This document shows, in pieces, positions 31,237-39,191 of a stretch of DNA of 64,000 nt. Origin of the DNA: Gaiellasilicea sp963745775 (lineage in GTDB: Bacteria; Actinomycetota; Thermoleophilia; Gaiellales; Gaiellaceae); contig CAVUYY010000012.1 in NCBI GenBank assembly GCA_963745775.1, positions 124,001-188,000 on the forward strand. Direction: 5' to 3'. The translations under genes were made by a program, and so were the position numbers. The notes beneath the pieces were generated by a model that was given only the letters and a program-made list of their open reading frames with translations, did not search any database and was not told where the DNA came from. Numbering within the stretch: the first letter of the stretch is position 1; each line of letters starts with the position of its first letter.

Positions 31237-31902
31237 GTGAGCGACCTCCTCGCTGACTACCGCGACGAGACCCTGGGCTGCACGCGCTGTCCGCTCGCGG
31301 CCACGCGAACGCAGGTCGTCTTCGGCTCGGGCGACCCGCACGCCGACCTGATGTTCGTCGGCGAGGCGCCGGGCTTCCACGAGGATCAGAGTGGGATCCC
31401 CTTCGTCGGCCAAGCCGGCAAGCTGCTCGACCGGTTGCTCGGCGGGATCGGGCTCTCGCGGACGGACGTCTTCGTGGTCAACGTCCTCAAGTGCCGGCCG
31501 CCGGGGAATCGCGATCCACATCCGGAGGAGATCGAGGCCTGCGAGTCGCACCTGTTCCGGCAGATCGAGCTGATCAGGCCGAAGCTCGTCGCGACGCTCG
31601 GCAACTTCGCGACGAAGCTGCTCTCGGGGAAGCCGGCCGGGATCACGCGCGTGCACGGGGTCGCCCAGCATGTCGTGCTCGGCGGCAACGAGGTCACGCT
31701 CTACCCGCTCTTCCATCCGGCCGCTGCGCTCTACACGCCGTCGATGCAGACCGTGCTGGAGCAGGACTTCGCGCGGATCCCCGAGTTACTCGGGCACGAG
31801 GCTCCCGGCTCCGAGTCAGACCCCCTCGCGGCGCCTCGGCTCGAGCCCACGCCGGCCACAGAGTCCGTACAGCGGCCGGCCGTCCAGCTCGGTCTCTTCT
31901 GA
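31237..31902 (+). CDS. Family 4 uracil-DNA glycosylase (Fe-S type)
   Basis: 221 residues. The protein removes uracil from DNA in base excision repair. Cys15 and Cys18 (GCTRCPLA), LKCRPPGNRDPHPEEIEAC with two further cysteines, and the active-site blocks GEAPGFHEDQSGIPFVGQAG and LFHPAAAL identify a thermostable-type family 4 UDG with a [4Fe-4S] cluster. The C-terminal 35 residues are low-complexity and lie beyond the core. The start GTG has TAGACT 8 nt upstream. It leads directly into tsaE after 7 nt. Confidence 0.9.
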   Translation: MSDLLADYRDETLGCTRCPLAATRTQVVFGSGDPHADLMFVGEAPGFHEDQSGIPFVGQAGKLLDRLLGGIGLSRTDVFVVNVLKCRPPGNRDPHPEEIEACESHLFRQIELIRPKLVATLGNFATKLLSGKPAGITRVHGVAQHVVLGGNEVTLYPLFHPAAALYTPSMQTVLEQDFARIPELLGHEAPGSESDPLAAPRLEPTPATESVQRPAVQLGLF

Positions 31903-31909
31903 GCTCGCC

Positions 31910-32377
31910 GTGAAGCTCGGTTCCTCGTCGCCCGAGGAAACCGAGGCGATCGCAGGACGGCTCGCGCGGGAGCTGCGCGTCGGCGACGTCGTCACGGTGT
32001 CGGGCGAGCTCGGCGCCGGCAAGACGACGTTCGTTCGCGGCGCCTGTCGAGCGCTCGGAGTGACCGCGCCGGTGACGAGCCCGACGTACACGATCGGGCA
32101 TCGCTACGAGGGCGACCCCGACGTCTCGCACCTCGATCTCTATCGCTTCACCGGCGTCTCCGCCGCGGAATGGGGCGATCTGGAGCCGTACTTCGAGGAC
32201 GCGATCGTCTTCGTCGAGTGGCCGGAGGCGGCGGGCGCGGGCTTGCCGGCCGTGCGCCTGCACGTTCGGCTCGAGCACGTGTCCCCTCAACGCCGCTCGA
32301 TCCGCCTCGACGGTGCGGACGCCGCATTGGTAGAACGGATCGGACGTGCTGATCCTGGCGTTCGACACCGCGACTGA
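31910..32377 (+). CDS. tsaE: tRNA t6A37 threonylcarbamoyladenosine synthesis ATPase TsaE
   Basis: 155 residues. Walker A GELGAGKTT, followed by FVRGACRALGVTAPVTSPTY (the conserved SPTF/Y block), HLDLYRF and VEWPE, defines TsaE. This ATPase drives turnover of the TsaB-TsaD-TsaE complex in t6A modification. The start GTG 31910 follows the UDG stop by 7 nt. The 3' end overlaps tsaB by 32 bp. The family block is followed by an ordinary C-terminal region. Confidence 0.92.
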   Translation: MKLGSSSPEETEAIAGRLARELRVGDVVTVSGELGAGKTTFVRGACRALGVTAPVTSPTYTIGHRYEGDPDVSHLDLYRFTGVSAAEWGDLEPYFEDAIVFVEWPEAAGAGLPAVRLHVRLEHVSPQRRSIRLDGADAALVERIGRADPGVRHRD

Positions 32378-32934
32378 CCGGGCGACGAGCGCGCTCGTCG
32401 CCGACGGCGAGGTGCTCGGCGAACGGGTCTCGCGCGCGTCGACGCTGCTCGAGGACGTCGACGCCCTCCTCCGCCAGGCGGGTGCCCACGCACGCGAGCT
32501 CGATGCGCTCGCGGTCGGGACGGGTCCGGGCAGCTTTACCGGGACCCGGATCGGCCTCGCCGCGGCGCGCGGCCTCGCGCTCGCGCTCGATCTTCCCGCC
32601 GCCGGTGTCTCCACGCTCGACGCGCTCGCGGCGGGAGCTCCGGACGCGCTCGCCGTGATCGACGCCAAACGGCGCGAGGTCTTCGTCGCAGGTCCCGAGG
32701 GTGCTCGCCCCGGCCGAGCTCGCCATCGAGCGGAACGATGTCCTCGTCGGCGACGGGGCGATCCGCTACCGCGAGCTCTTCGAGCAGGCTGGTGCCGTCG
32801 TTCCCCCCGACGACGACGAGCGGCACCTGCCGCGGGCCCGTTTCCACGCTGCCCTGGCGCGCGATTTCGGCCCCGTCGAGCTCCTCGAGCCCCTCTATGT
32901 CCGCGAGCCCGACGCGAAGGCGGCGACCGCGTGA
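32346..32934 (+). CDS. tsaB: tRNA t6A synthesis protein TsaB (one frameshift near 32700)
   Basis: TsaB is the ASKHA-fold partner of TsaD. ILAFDTATDRATSALV, ALAVGTGPGSFTGTRIGLAA and RGLALALDLPAAGVSTLDAL are family hallmarks. One base near 32700 splits the frame; the rest (LAPAELAIERNDVLVGDGAI, ELLEPLYVREPDAK) completes about 195 residues. The start is GTG 32346 inside tsaE and the stop overlaps the rimI start (GTGA). The order tsaE-tsaB-rimI-tsaD is conserved in many bacteria. Confidence 0.92.
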
Positions 32935-33401
32935 AGGTCGAGCTCCGCAAGCTGGAGCTCCGCGACCTCAGCGCGATCGAGACGATCGAGCGCGCCTCCT
33001 ACCCGACCCCCTGGTCGCGCTCGATGTTCGCGAGCGAGCTCGCCAAACCGACCTCGCTCTCGCTCGGCGCGTTCGATCCGGAGACGAAGGAGCTCGTCGG
33101 CTACCTGATCATCTCGCGCTACGTCGATGCCTGGCACGTGATGAACGTCGCCGTCCCGGAGACCCATCGCCGCCGTGGAATCGCGCGGACGCTGCTGGAG
33201 CGCCTCTTCGACGTGACGGCGAGCGACGAGCGACGTGGCTACACGCTCGAGGTGCGCGTGTCCAACGAGGGCGCGATCAAGCTCTACGAGAGCCTCGGCT
33301 TCCACGCCCGCGGGGTCCGTCGCGGCTACTACACGGACAACCGCGAGGACGCCGTGATCATGTGGAAAGATCCGGCGCGCAGCGAAGCCGAGAGCGCCTG
33401 A
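32931..33401 (+). CDS. rimI: Ribosomal protein S18-alanine N-acetyltransferase (RimI-like GNAT)
   Basis: 156 residues of GNAT fold: IETIERASYPTPWSRSMFAS near the N-terminus, MNVAVPETHRRRGIARTLLE (acetyl-CoA pyrophosphate loop) and LEVRVSNEGAIKLYESLGFH then RRGYYTDNREDAVIM. The PWS and YYxxxxEDA blocks mark RimI, which acetylates the S18 N-terminus. Its place between tsaB and tsaD supports this. The start GTG overlaps the tsaB stop. Confidence 0.92.
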   Translation: MKVELRKLELRDLSAIETIERASYPTPWSRSMFASELAKPTSLSLGAFDPETKELVGYLIISRYVDAWHVMNVAVPETHRRRGIARTLLERLFDVTASDERRGYTLEVRVSNEGAIKLYESLGFHARGVRRGYYTDNREDAVIMWKDPARSEAESA

Positions 33402-33449
33402 TCCTGGTCGTCGGATGATCCTGGTTGTCGAATGATTCTTGGCATCGAG
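33399..33449 (+). repeat. 17-bp tandem repeat at the rimI-tsaD junction
   Basis: Three consecutive 17-bp units start at 33399, 33416 and 33433 (TGATCCTGGTCGTCGGA, TGATCCTGGTTGTCGAA, TGATTCTTGGCATCGAG). The first contains the rimI stop and the third is the start of tsaD. The second unit, with the preceding A, encodes a six-codon frame MILVVE-stop, a near copy of the TsaD start MILGIE. It looks like a microduplication of the tsaD start. Confidence 0.8.
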
Positions 33450-34394
33450 ACGTCGTGCGACGAGACCGCCGCGGCGCTCGTCACGGACGAGGGGGAGCTG
33501 CGCGCGAACGTCGTCGCATCGCAGGCGGATCTCCACGCCCGCTACGGCGGCGTGGTGCCCGAAGTGGCCTCGCGCCGTCATCTGGAGCTCGTCCTGCCGG
33601 TGATCCGCGAAGCGCTCGGCGACGCCGGGGCGACGCTCGACGACGTCACGCGTGTCGCCGTGACCCAGGGCCCGGGCCTCGTCGGAGCTCTGCTCGTCGG
33701 CCTCTCCGCCGCCAAGGCACTCGCGTGGGCGCGGCGGCTGCCACTGGTTCCCGTCGATCATCTGCATGGGCACGTCGCGTCGCTCTACCTCGCCCCGGAC
33801 CCCGTCGAGCCGCCGTTTCTCTGCCTGCTCGCGAGCGGTGGCCACACGCTCCTGCTCGACATTCGCGAGCACGGCGGCTTCGACGTGCTCGGAACGACCG
33901 TCGACGACGCTGCCGGCGAGGCGTTCGACAAGGGCGCGCGGCTGCTCGGGCTCGGATATCCGGGCGGGGCGGAGCTCGAGCGGCTGGCGAGGGGAGGCGA
34001 CCCGACGAGATTCCCGTTCCCGGTTGCGCGCCTCGACGGCCACGACTTCTCCTTCTCGGGCGTCAAGACCGCGCTGCTCTACGCGGCTCGCGACCTCGGC
34101 GAGCAACTCGAAGAGCGTCGGGCCGACCTCGCGGCCTCGTATCAGCGCGCGATCGTGCGGGCGCTGGTGGAACGCACGCTGGCGGCGGCCGAGGCTGCAG
34201 GGCACCAGACGATCGCCGTCGTGGGGGGAGTTGCGGCCAACTCGGAGCTCCGATCCGCACTGCCCGGAGCCCGCTTCGCGCCGCTCGCGCTCTGCACGGA
34301 CAACGCGGCGATGATCGCCTCCGCGGCTCGGTACGGCAGATCCCTTCCGTATCCTCGTTACCTTGAGCTCGACGCCTACGCATCGCGTTCCTGA
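33432..34394 (+). CDS. tsaD: tRNA N6-adenosine threonylcarbamoyltransferase
   Basis: 320 residues. TsaD transfers the threonylcarbamoyl group to A37 of ANN-decoding tRNAs. ILGIETSCDETAAALV, the iron-binding VDHLHGHVAS (HxxxH), LASGGHTLL, TTVDDAAGEAFDKGARLLGL, FSFSGVKTALL and VVGGVAANSELR are diagnostic. The length is slightly short of the usual 335-345. Its 3' end overlaps the next gene by 32 bp. Confidence 0.96.
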   Translation: MILGIETSCDETAAALVTDEGELRANVVASQADLHARYGGVVPEVASRRHLELVLPVIREALGDAGATLDDVTRVAVTQGPGLVGALLVGLSAAKALAWARRLPLVPVDHLHGHVASLYLAPDPVEPPFLCLLASGGHTLLLDIREHGGFDVLGTTVDDAAGEAFDKGARLLGLGYPGGAELERLARGGDPTRFPFPVARLDGHDFSFSGVKTALLYAARDLGEQLEERRADLAASYQRAIVRALVERTLAAAEAAGHQTIAVVGGVAANSELRSALPGARFAPLALCTDNAAMIASAARYGRSLPYPRYLELDAYASRS

Positions 34395-36936
34395 CGCGCG
34401 CCGCTCCGCACGCCTGCTAATCGTCGCCGGCGCGCTGCTCGCCGTGCTCGCGTTGCTCGTCGCCGGCGGAGGCGAAGGAGCCCGCGCTCCCTTGCCCGCG
34501 GAGACGGGAGCGGCAGGCTGGCGTGGCTTCGTCGACGGCGACCGCCGCGGTGTCGCGGTGGGGCAGCGGGTGATCGTCGTCCTCCGCAACCTCTCGCTCG
34601 CGGACGAGGTCAAGGCGGCCGGCGGTCAGGGCAGCGAGGCGGAGATGCGGCGCTGGACCGCGGCGGCACTCGCCGGCCAGAAGCAGATCGGCGCGCGGCT
34701 CTCGCGCGAGGGCGTTCAGATCGTGCCCGAGTTCGTCTACACGCGCACGTTCAGCGGCTTCTCGGCCGCGCTCGACGCACGGGCGCTCGCCTTGCTCGAA
34801 CGCGATCCGGACGTGGCCGGGATCTATCCGGTGCGCATCGCCTATCCAGCGGCCGCGATCGAGGCTCGCCGCGGCGCCGTTCCCGCCGCGACCGGGCGCA
34901 CGAGCATTCGGCTGCCGGGTTTCGACGGCGCCGGCTTGACGATCGCCCTGCTCGACACCGGAATCGACGGCTCGCATCCCGCGCTCCGGAACACCCTGCT
35001 CGAGGGGATCGACATCCTCGACCCGAACGCTCGAGCGGTGGCACGCGCGAACCCGGATGATGCGGCGCTCGTCGAGCGTCATGCGACGCAGACGGCCGGG
35101 CTGCTCGTGGGGCGCGGCGAGGTCCGGGGCGTCGCGCCCGGAGCGCAGCTGCTGCCGATCAGGATTGCCGGCTGGCAGCCGAGCGCCGAGGGTGGCTACG
35201 CGATCTACGGGCGCACCGACCAGCTGCTCGCCGGACTCGAGCGCGCCGTCGACCCGGACGCCGACGGGAGCTCGCTCGATGCGGTCCGCGTCGCCGTGAT
35301 CGGGGTGGCGGAGCCGTTCGCCGCGTTCTCCGCAGGCCCCGTGGCCCGAGCGGTCGCCGGCGCGGCCGTGCTCGACACGCTCGTCGTGGCCCCCGCCGGA
35401 AACGACGGGCCGGCCGGACCCGGTTACGGAAGCGTCGCGGGACCGGGCGGCGCACCCACCGCGCTGACGGTCGGCGCGGCGGACGAGCGGCCGATGACGC
35501 CGACAGCCCGCGTCGTCGTGCGCGCCGGCCTCCGTGTGCTCCTCGATCGCGAGCTGCCGCTCGGAGGAGCTGTGGCGCCGGAGGAGACCCTGTCGCTCGA
35601 GGTCGTGCGACCGGCGGCCGAAGCGCGCAGCGGCTCCAGGGTGGATCCCCTCTCGCGCTTCTTCGATCGCGACGGCTTCAGCGTCGTGGCGGGCCGCGCC
35701 GCGCTGCTCGAGAGAACCGCCGCGCCGATCGACGTCGGCCGGCGAGCCGCAATCGCGGGCGCAGTCGCCGTCCTCGTCGACGGCCCTGTTCCGGCGGGTG
35801 CGCTCGGCCTCGACGAGCGACTCGCCGTGCCGGTGATCGGCCTTCCGGCGCGAGTGGCGCGCGAGACTCGCGAGGCTCTGGCGAGCGGGATCGGGGTCTC
35901 CGTCTCGCTCGGGGCAGTCGAGTCGCGATCGAACACGCGCTCCGGCCAGGTGGCGCCGTTCTCTTCGCGCGGGCTCGCGTTCAGCGGCGGGATCAAGCCG
36001 GAGCTCGTCGCGCCCGGAGTGACTCTCGTGACATCCGATGCGGGCCGGAACGAGGACAAGAGCCCGCGCTACGCCTCGATCAGCGGCTCGAGCGCGGCCG
36101 CCGCGCTGGTTGGCGGCGCCGCCGCCCTCGTGGCCCAATCGCGACCGGAGCTCGAGGCGGCCGCCCTGAAGGGCGTGCTCGTCGGTACGGCGGTGCCGCT
36201 TCGGGCGACGGCCGTCGCCGCGCAGGGCGCCGGCTTCGTCGATCCGGGTGCGGCTTCGGCGGCGGAGGTGGCGGCACGACCGGCGGCAATCGGCTTCGGC
36301 GCCGCCGACGAGGTCGGCTGGCGGTCACGGCGGACGATCACCGTCGAGAACGTCTCGACCCGACGACTGCCCGTGACCATCGCCTCCGAAGTGGAGGGGA
36401 TCGCGGGCGTCTCCGTCCGGGCCAAGCCCAATCGCCTACGGCTCGCGCCGGGAGAATCGGCGACGGTGGTGCTCGTCGCCCGAGTTGCCTTCCTACCTCG
36501 TAACGTCGGCGCCGTGACGGGAGCGGTACGTCTGGCCGTCGCCGGCGGCGGCCGTGTGAGGATCCCCTGGGCCGTCGCGCTTCCGGGGCGAGGCGCGCCG
36601 CTGCTCGGCCAGATTCGCCTCTCGACCTCGAGCTTCCGGGCCTCCGATCGCGCGCCGGCGGTCCTCAGCGTCCGCGCCGGGAGCGTCACGGATCGCGCCG
36701 GGCGGATTCAGCTGCGGCCGCTCGCGCGGCTCGACGTCGAGCTCTGGCGCGGCCAGGAAAAGCTCGGCTTGCTGGCCCGCCTGCGCGACGTGCTCCCGGG
36801 CAGCTACGCCTTCGGCCTGACCGGCCGTGGGCCGAACGGCGGTGGCCTTCCGCCGGGCCGCTACCGGCTCCGCGTGCTCGCGGTTCCACCCGATGGAACC
36901 TACGAGCGCCGCTTCGTGCGCTTCCAGATTCGCTGA
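34363..36936 (+). CDS. Secreted subtilisin-like (S8) serine protease
   Basis: 857 residues. A membrane/signal segment (LLIVAGALLAVLALLVAGGG) is followed by an inhibitor-I9-like prodomain with YTRTFSGFSAALDARAL near residues 125-150. The catalytic Asp lies in IALLDTGIDGSHP, the His in VERHATQTAGLLVG and the oxyanion Asn in APAGNDGPAG. A PA-type insert follows (AIAGAVAVLVDGPVPAGALG), and the Ser in SISGSSAAAALVGGAAALV. The His and Ser boxes depart from the usual HGTHVAG and GTSMAAP but keep the catalytic residues. Fn3-like C-terminal regions follow (TITVENVSTRRLPVTIA). The start TTG 34363 overlaps tsaD; no better start is seen before the signal segment. Confidence 0.88.
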   Translation: MSSTPTHRVPDARRSARLLIVAGALLAVLALLVAGGGEGARAPLPAETGAAGWRGFVDGDRRGVAVGQRVIVVLRNLSLADEVKAAGGQGSEAEMRRWTAAALAGQKQIGARLSREGVQIVPEFVYTRTFSGFSAALDARALALLERDPDVAGIYPVRIAYPAAAIEARRGAVPAATGRTSIRLPGFDGAGLTIALLDTGIDGSHPALRNTLLEGIDILDPNARAVARANPDDAALVERHATQTAGLLVGRGEVRGVAPGAQLLPIRIAGWQPSAEGGYAIYGRTDQLLAGLERAVDPDADGSSLDAVRVAVIGVAEPFAAFSAGPVARAVAGAAVLDTLVVAPAGNDGPAGPGYGSVAGPGGAPTALTVGAADERPMTPTARVVVRAGLRVLLDRELPLGGAVAPEETLSLEVVRPAAEARSGSRVDPLSRFFDRDGFSVVAGRAALLERTAAPIDVGRRAAIAGAVAVLVDGPVPAGALGLDERLAVPVIGLPARVARETREALASGIGVSVSLGAVESRSNTRSGQVAPFSSRGLAFSGGIKPELVAPGVTLVTSDAGRNEDKSPRYASISGSSAAAALVGGAAALVAQSRPELEAAALKGVLVGTAVPLRATAVAAQGAGFVDPGAASAAEVAARPAAIGFGAADEVGWRSRRTITVENVSTRRLPVTIASEVEGIAGVSVRAKPNRLRLAPGESATVVLVARVAFLPRNVGAVTGAVRLAVAGGGRVRIPWAVALPGRGAPLLGQIRLSTSSFRASDRAPAVLSVRAGSVTDRAGRIQLRPLARLDVELWRGQEKLGLLARLRDVLPGSYAFGLTGRGPNGGGLPPGRYRLRVLAVPPDGTYERRFVRFQIR

Positions 36937-36981
36937 CATACACTCACCCGCGGCATTCAGCGATCGCACGGGAGGCAGTCC

Positions 36982-38253
36982 ATGAGCACCGCGGAAGCGC
37001 CCTCGCACCTGCACGAGAATCCGTACGAGATCGCTCGCCAGCAGCTCCGGCGCGTGGGCGAGACGTTCGGGATCGACCAGAACCTGATCGGCGTCCTCGA
37101 GCTCTGCAAGAAGTCGGTCGAGGTCTCGATTCCGACGCGCATGGACGATGGCAGCGTCAACGTCTACACCGGCTATCGCGTCACCCACAACATCGCGCGC
37201 GGCCCTTCGAAGGGCGGGATCCGCTACCACCCGGCCGTGACGCTGGACGAGGTCAAGGCGCTCTCGATCTGGATGACGTGGAAGTGCGCGCTGATGGGTC
37301 TTCCCTTCGGCGGCGCCAAGGGCGGCGTCGTGGTCGACCCGAAGCGGCTTTCCCGGCGGGAGCTCGAGCGGATGACCCGCCGCTTCACGAGCGAGATCAT
37401 CAACGAGATCGGCCCCGAGAAGGACATCCCCGCGCCCGACGTCGGCACCGACGCGAGCGTGATGGCCTGGATCTTCGACACGTTCTCGATGAACAAGGGC
37501 CATTCGGTCCTCGGGGTCGTGACCGGCAAGCCGCTCGCGATCGGCGGCTCGCTCGGCCGGATGGAGGCGACGGCCCGAGGGGCGCTCTACTGCATCGAGG
37601 AGGTGCTGCGCGAGGAGTCCGGAAGCCTGGAGGGGCTGCGGGTCGCCGTCCAGGGCGCCGGCAACGTCGGCGGTCAGCTGGCGCGCATGCTCGCGGAGGA
37701 AGGCGCGACCGTGATCGCGATCTCCGACTCCCAGGGTGGGATCCACGCTGCGGCGGGCCTCGACATCCCGTCGGCGCTCGCCTACAAGGCGGAGACCGGC
37801 AGCTTCGACGGCTTCCGCGGCGCCGAGGCGATCACGAACGACGAGCTCGTCCTGCTCGAGTGCGACGTGCTCGCCCCGTGCGCGCTCGAGCAGGTGATCA
37901 CCGGCGAGAACGCCGCGCAGGTGCAGGCGCGGATCGTCTGCGAGGGCGCGAACGGCCCCGTCACCCCTGCCGCGGACGAGATTCTCGAGGACCGCGGGAT
38001 CGTCGTCCTCCCGGACGTGCTCGCGAACGCGGGCGGCGTCGTCGTCTCCTATTTCGAGTGGGTGCAGGGCCTCCAGGAGTACTTCTGGAAGGAGGAGGAG
38101 GTGAACGCGCGGCTGAACGACATCGTCACGCGCGCGTTCCGCGAGACGTGGCAGACGCGCGAGGAGCACCGGACGAGCATGCGGATGGCCGCGTACGGGA
38201 TCGCCGTGCGGCGCGTCTCCGAGGCGACGATCACCCGCGGCCTCTACCCCTGA
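36982..38253 (+). CDS. gdhA: Glutamate dehydrogenase
   Basis: 423 residues, the length of hexameric 50-kDa GDHs. RGPSKGGIRYHP (substrate Lys), MGLPFGGAKGGVVVDP (Lys113 in GGAKGG), APDVGTD and the Rossmann start VAVQGAGNVGGQLARMLAEE identify it. It interconverts glutamate with 2-oxoglutarate and ammonium; a catabolic NAD(H)-type enzyme is likely from overall similarity, but cofactor choice is not certain. GGGAGG lies 6 nt before the ATG, and TACACT at 36939-36944 is a possible -10, so this is a conventional leadered transcript. Confidence 0.93.
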   Translation: MSTAEAPSHLHENPYEIARQQLRRVGETFGIDQNLIGVLELCKKSVEVSIPTRMDDGSVNVYTGYRVTHNIARGPSKGGIRYHPAVTLDEVKALSIWMTWKCALMGLPFGGAKGGVVVDPKRLSRRELERMTRRFTSEIINEIGPEKDIPAPDVGTDASVMAWIFDTFSMNKGHSVLGVVTGKPLAIGGSLGRMEATARGALYCIEEVLREESGSLEGLRVAVQGAGNVGGQLARMLAEEGATVIAISDSQGGIHAAAGLDIPSALAYKAETGSFDGFRGAEAITNDELVLLECDVLAPCALEQVITGENAAQVQARIVCEGANGPVTPAADEILEDRGIVVLPDVLANAGGVVVSYFEWVQGLQEYFWKEEEVNARLNDIVTRAFRETWQTREEHRTSMRMAAYGIAVRRVSEATITRGLYP

Positions 38254-38483
38254 GCCGCGTCGTCGTCTACCACGCCGACGGCTGCCACCTCTGCGCGCGG
38301 GCGCTCGAGGTGGTCGCCGAGGTCTGTGGCGGCGCGTTCGAGTCGGTCGACATCGGCGGCGAGCCACAGCTCGAAGAGCGGTATCGCGAGTCGATTCCGG
38401 TCGTCGAGATCGACGGCGAGCGAGCGTTCACCTACTTCGTGCAGCCCGAGGCGCTGCGGCGCAGGCTGGCGGAGACCGCCTGA
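38250..38483 (+). CDS. Glutaredoxin-like protein with CHLC motif
   Basis: About 77 residues with a thioredoxin-fold pattern: VVVYHADGCHLCARALEVVA (CxxC), SIPVVEIDGERAFTYFV (cis-Pro loop). It resembles the short DUF836/glutaredoxin-like family. No ATG, GTG or TTG start is available near its N-terminus; CTG 38250, overlapping the gdhA stop as CTGA, is the only reasonable start. The position before rex suggests a redox theme, as inference. Confidence 0.7.
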   Translation: MSRVVVYHADGCHLCARALEVVAEVCGGAFESVDIGGEPQLEERYRESIPVVEIDGERAFTYFVQPEALRRRLAETA

Positions 38484-38521
38484 CGGTTCCTCGGTCGGCC
38501 TCGCGGAGGTCGCTGGCATCA

Positions 38522-38538
38522 TGTGACTTCTTGTCACA
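38522..38538. promoter_or_regulatory. Probable Rex operator (ROP) before rex
   Basis: TGTGAC-TTCTT-GTCACA is a perfect 6-bp inverted repeat just upstream of rex, closely matching the Rex operator TGTGA-N6-TCACA but with 7 instead of 6 bases between the TGTGA and TCACA arms. An A-rich flank follows. It suggests autoregulation by Rex in response to NADH/NAD+. The extra base could be real or an insertion error. Confidence 0.75.
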
Positions 38539-38559
38539 AACATGAAGGAGCACGGAGCG

Positions 38560-39180
38560 TTGGCTGAGCGTCTTACGGTCGGGGTGGCTGCGCGGCTGAG
38601 CCGGTACCTGCAGGTGCTGACCCAGGCGAAGAAGATGGGCAAGGACCGGATCTCCTCCCAGGAGATCTCGGACTACACGAACATCAACGCCACCCAGATC
38701 CGGCGCGACCTCTCCGGCTTCGGCAAGTTCGGCAAGCGCGGGGTCGGCTACAACATCGACTCCCTGCTCGGCGAGATCCGCAAGATCCTGCGCACCCAGG
38801 GCCAGCACAACATCGCCCTGATCGGCGCGGGCCGCCTCGGCCAGGCGATCGCGAGCTCTCCGATCTTCGCCGAGCACGGGATCAACATCGCCGCCGTGTT
38901 CGATACCGATCCGGACAAGGCCGGCCGCTCGATCGGCAGCCTCGCGGTGACGCCGTACTCCGAGCTCCGCGACACGGTGCGCGACCGGAACATCATCGTC
39001 GGCGTGATCGCGGTGCCCGCCGAGGGCGCGCAGGACGCCGCCGACGATCTCGTCGCAGCCGGAGTCAAGATCGTCTTCAACTACTCCGAGGCGCTCCTCG
39101 ACGTCCCCGCGGACGTGGCCGTCCACGCGTCGAATCCGGCCGTCGAGCTTCTCTACGCCTTGTATTTCCACTTGACGTAG
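38560..39180 (+). CDS. rex: Redox-sensing transcriptional repressor Rex
   Basis: Rex senses the NADH/NAD+ ratio. The N-terminal winged helix (LSRYLQVLTQAKKMGKDRIS, QEISDYTNINATQIRRDLSG) and the C-terminal Rossmann domain (NIALIGAGRLGQAIASSPIF, then FDTDPDKAG) are full length, with the domain-swapped tail NPAVELLYALYFHLT. The best start is TTG 38560, since AAGGAG (38545-38550) lies 9 nt before it; ATG 38542 would add six residues and begin only 3 nt from the operator. The usual Rex length of about 210 fits either start. Confidence 0.93.
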   Translation: MAERLTVGVAARLSRYLQVLTQAKKMGKDRISSQEISDYTNINATQIRRDLSGFGKFGKRGVGYNIDSLLGEIRKILRTQGQHNIALIGAGRLGQAIASSPIFAEHGINIAAVFDTDPDKAGRSIGSLAVTPYSELRDTVRDRNIIVGVIAVPAEGAQDAADDLVAAGVKIVFNYSEALLDVPADVAVHASNPAVELLYALYFHLT

Positions 39181-39191
39181 CGCGGCTCGCC

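Noticed and set aside
36493..38367. Very long minus-strand ORF opposite gdhA
   Set aside because: It mirrors the glutamate dehydrogenase codons (Arg/Asp/Leu-rich shadow) and has no domain; typical of high-GC antisense frames.
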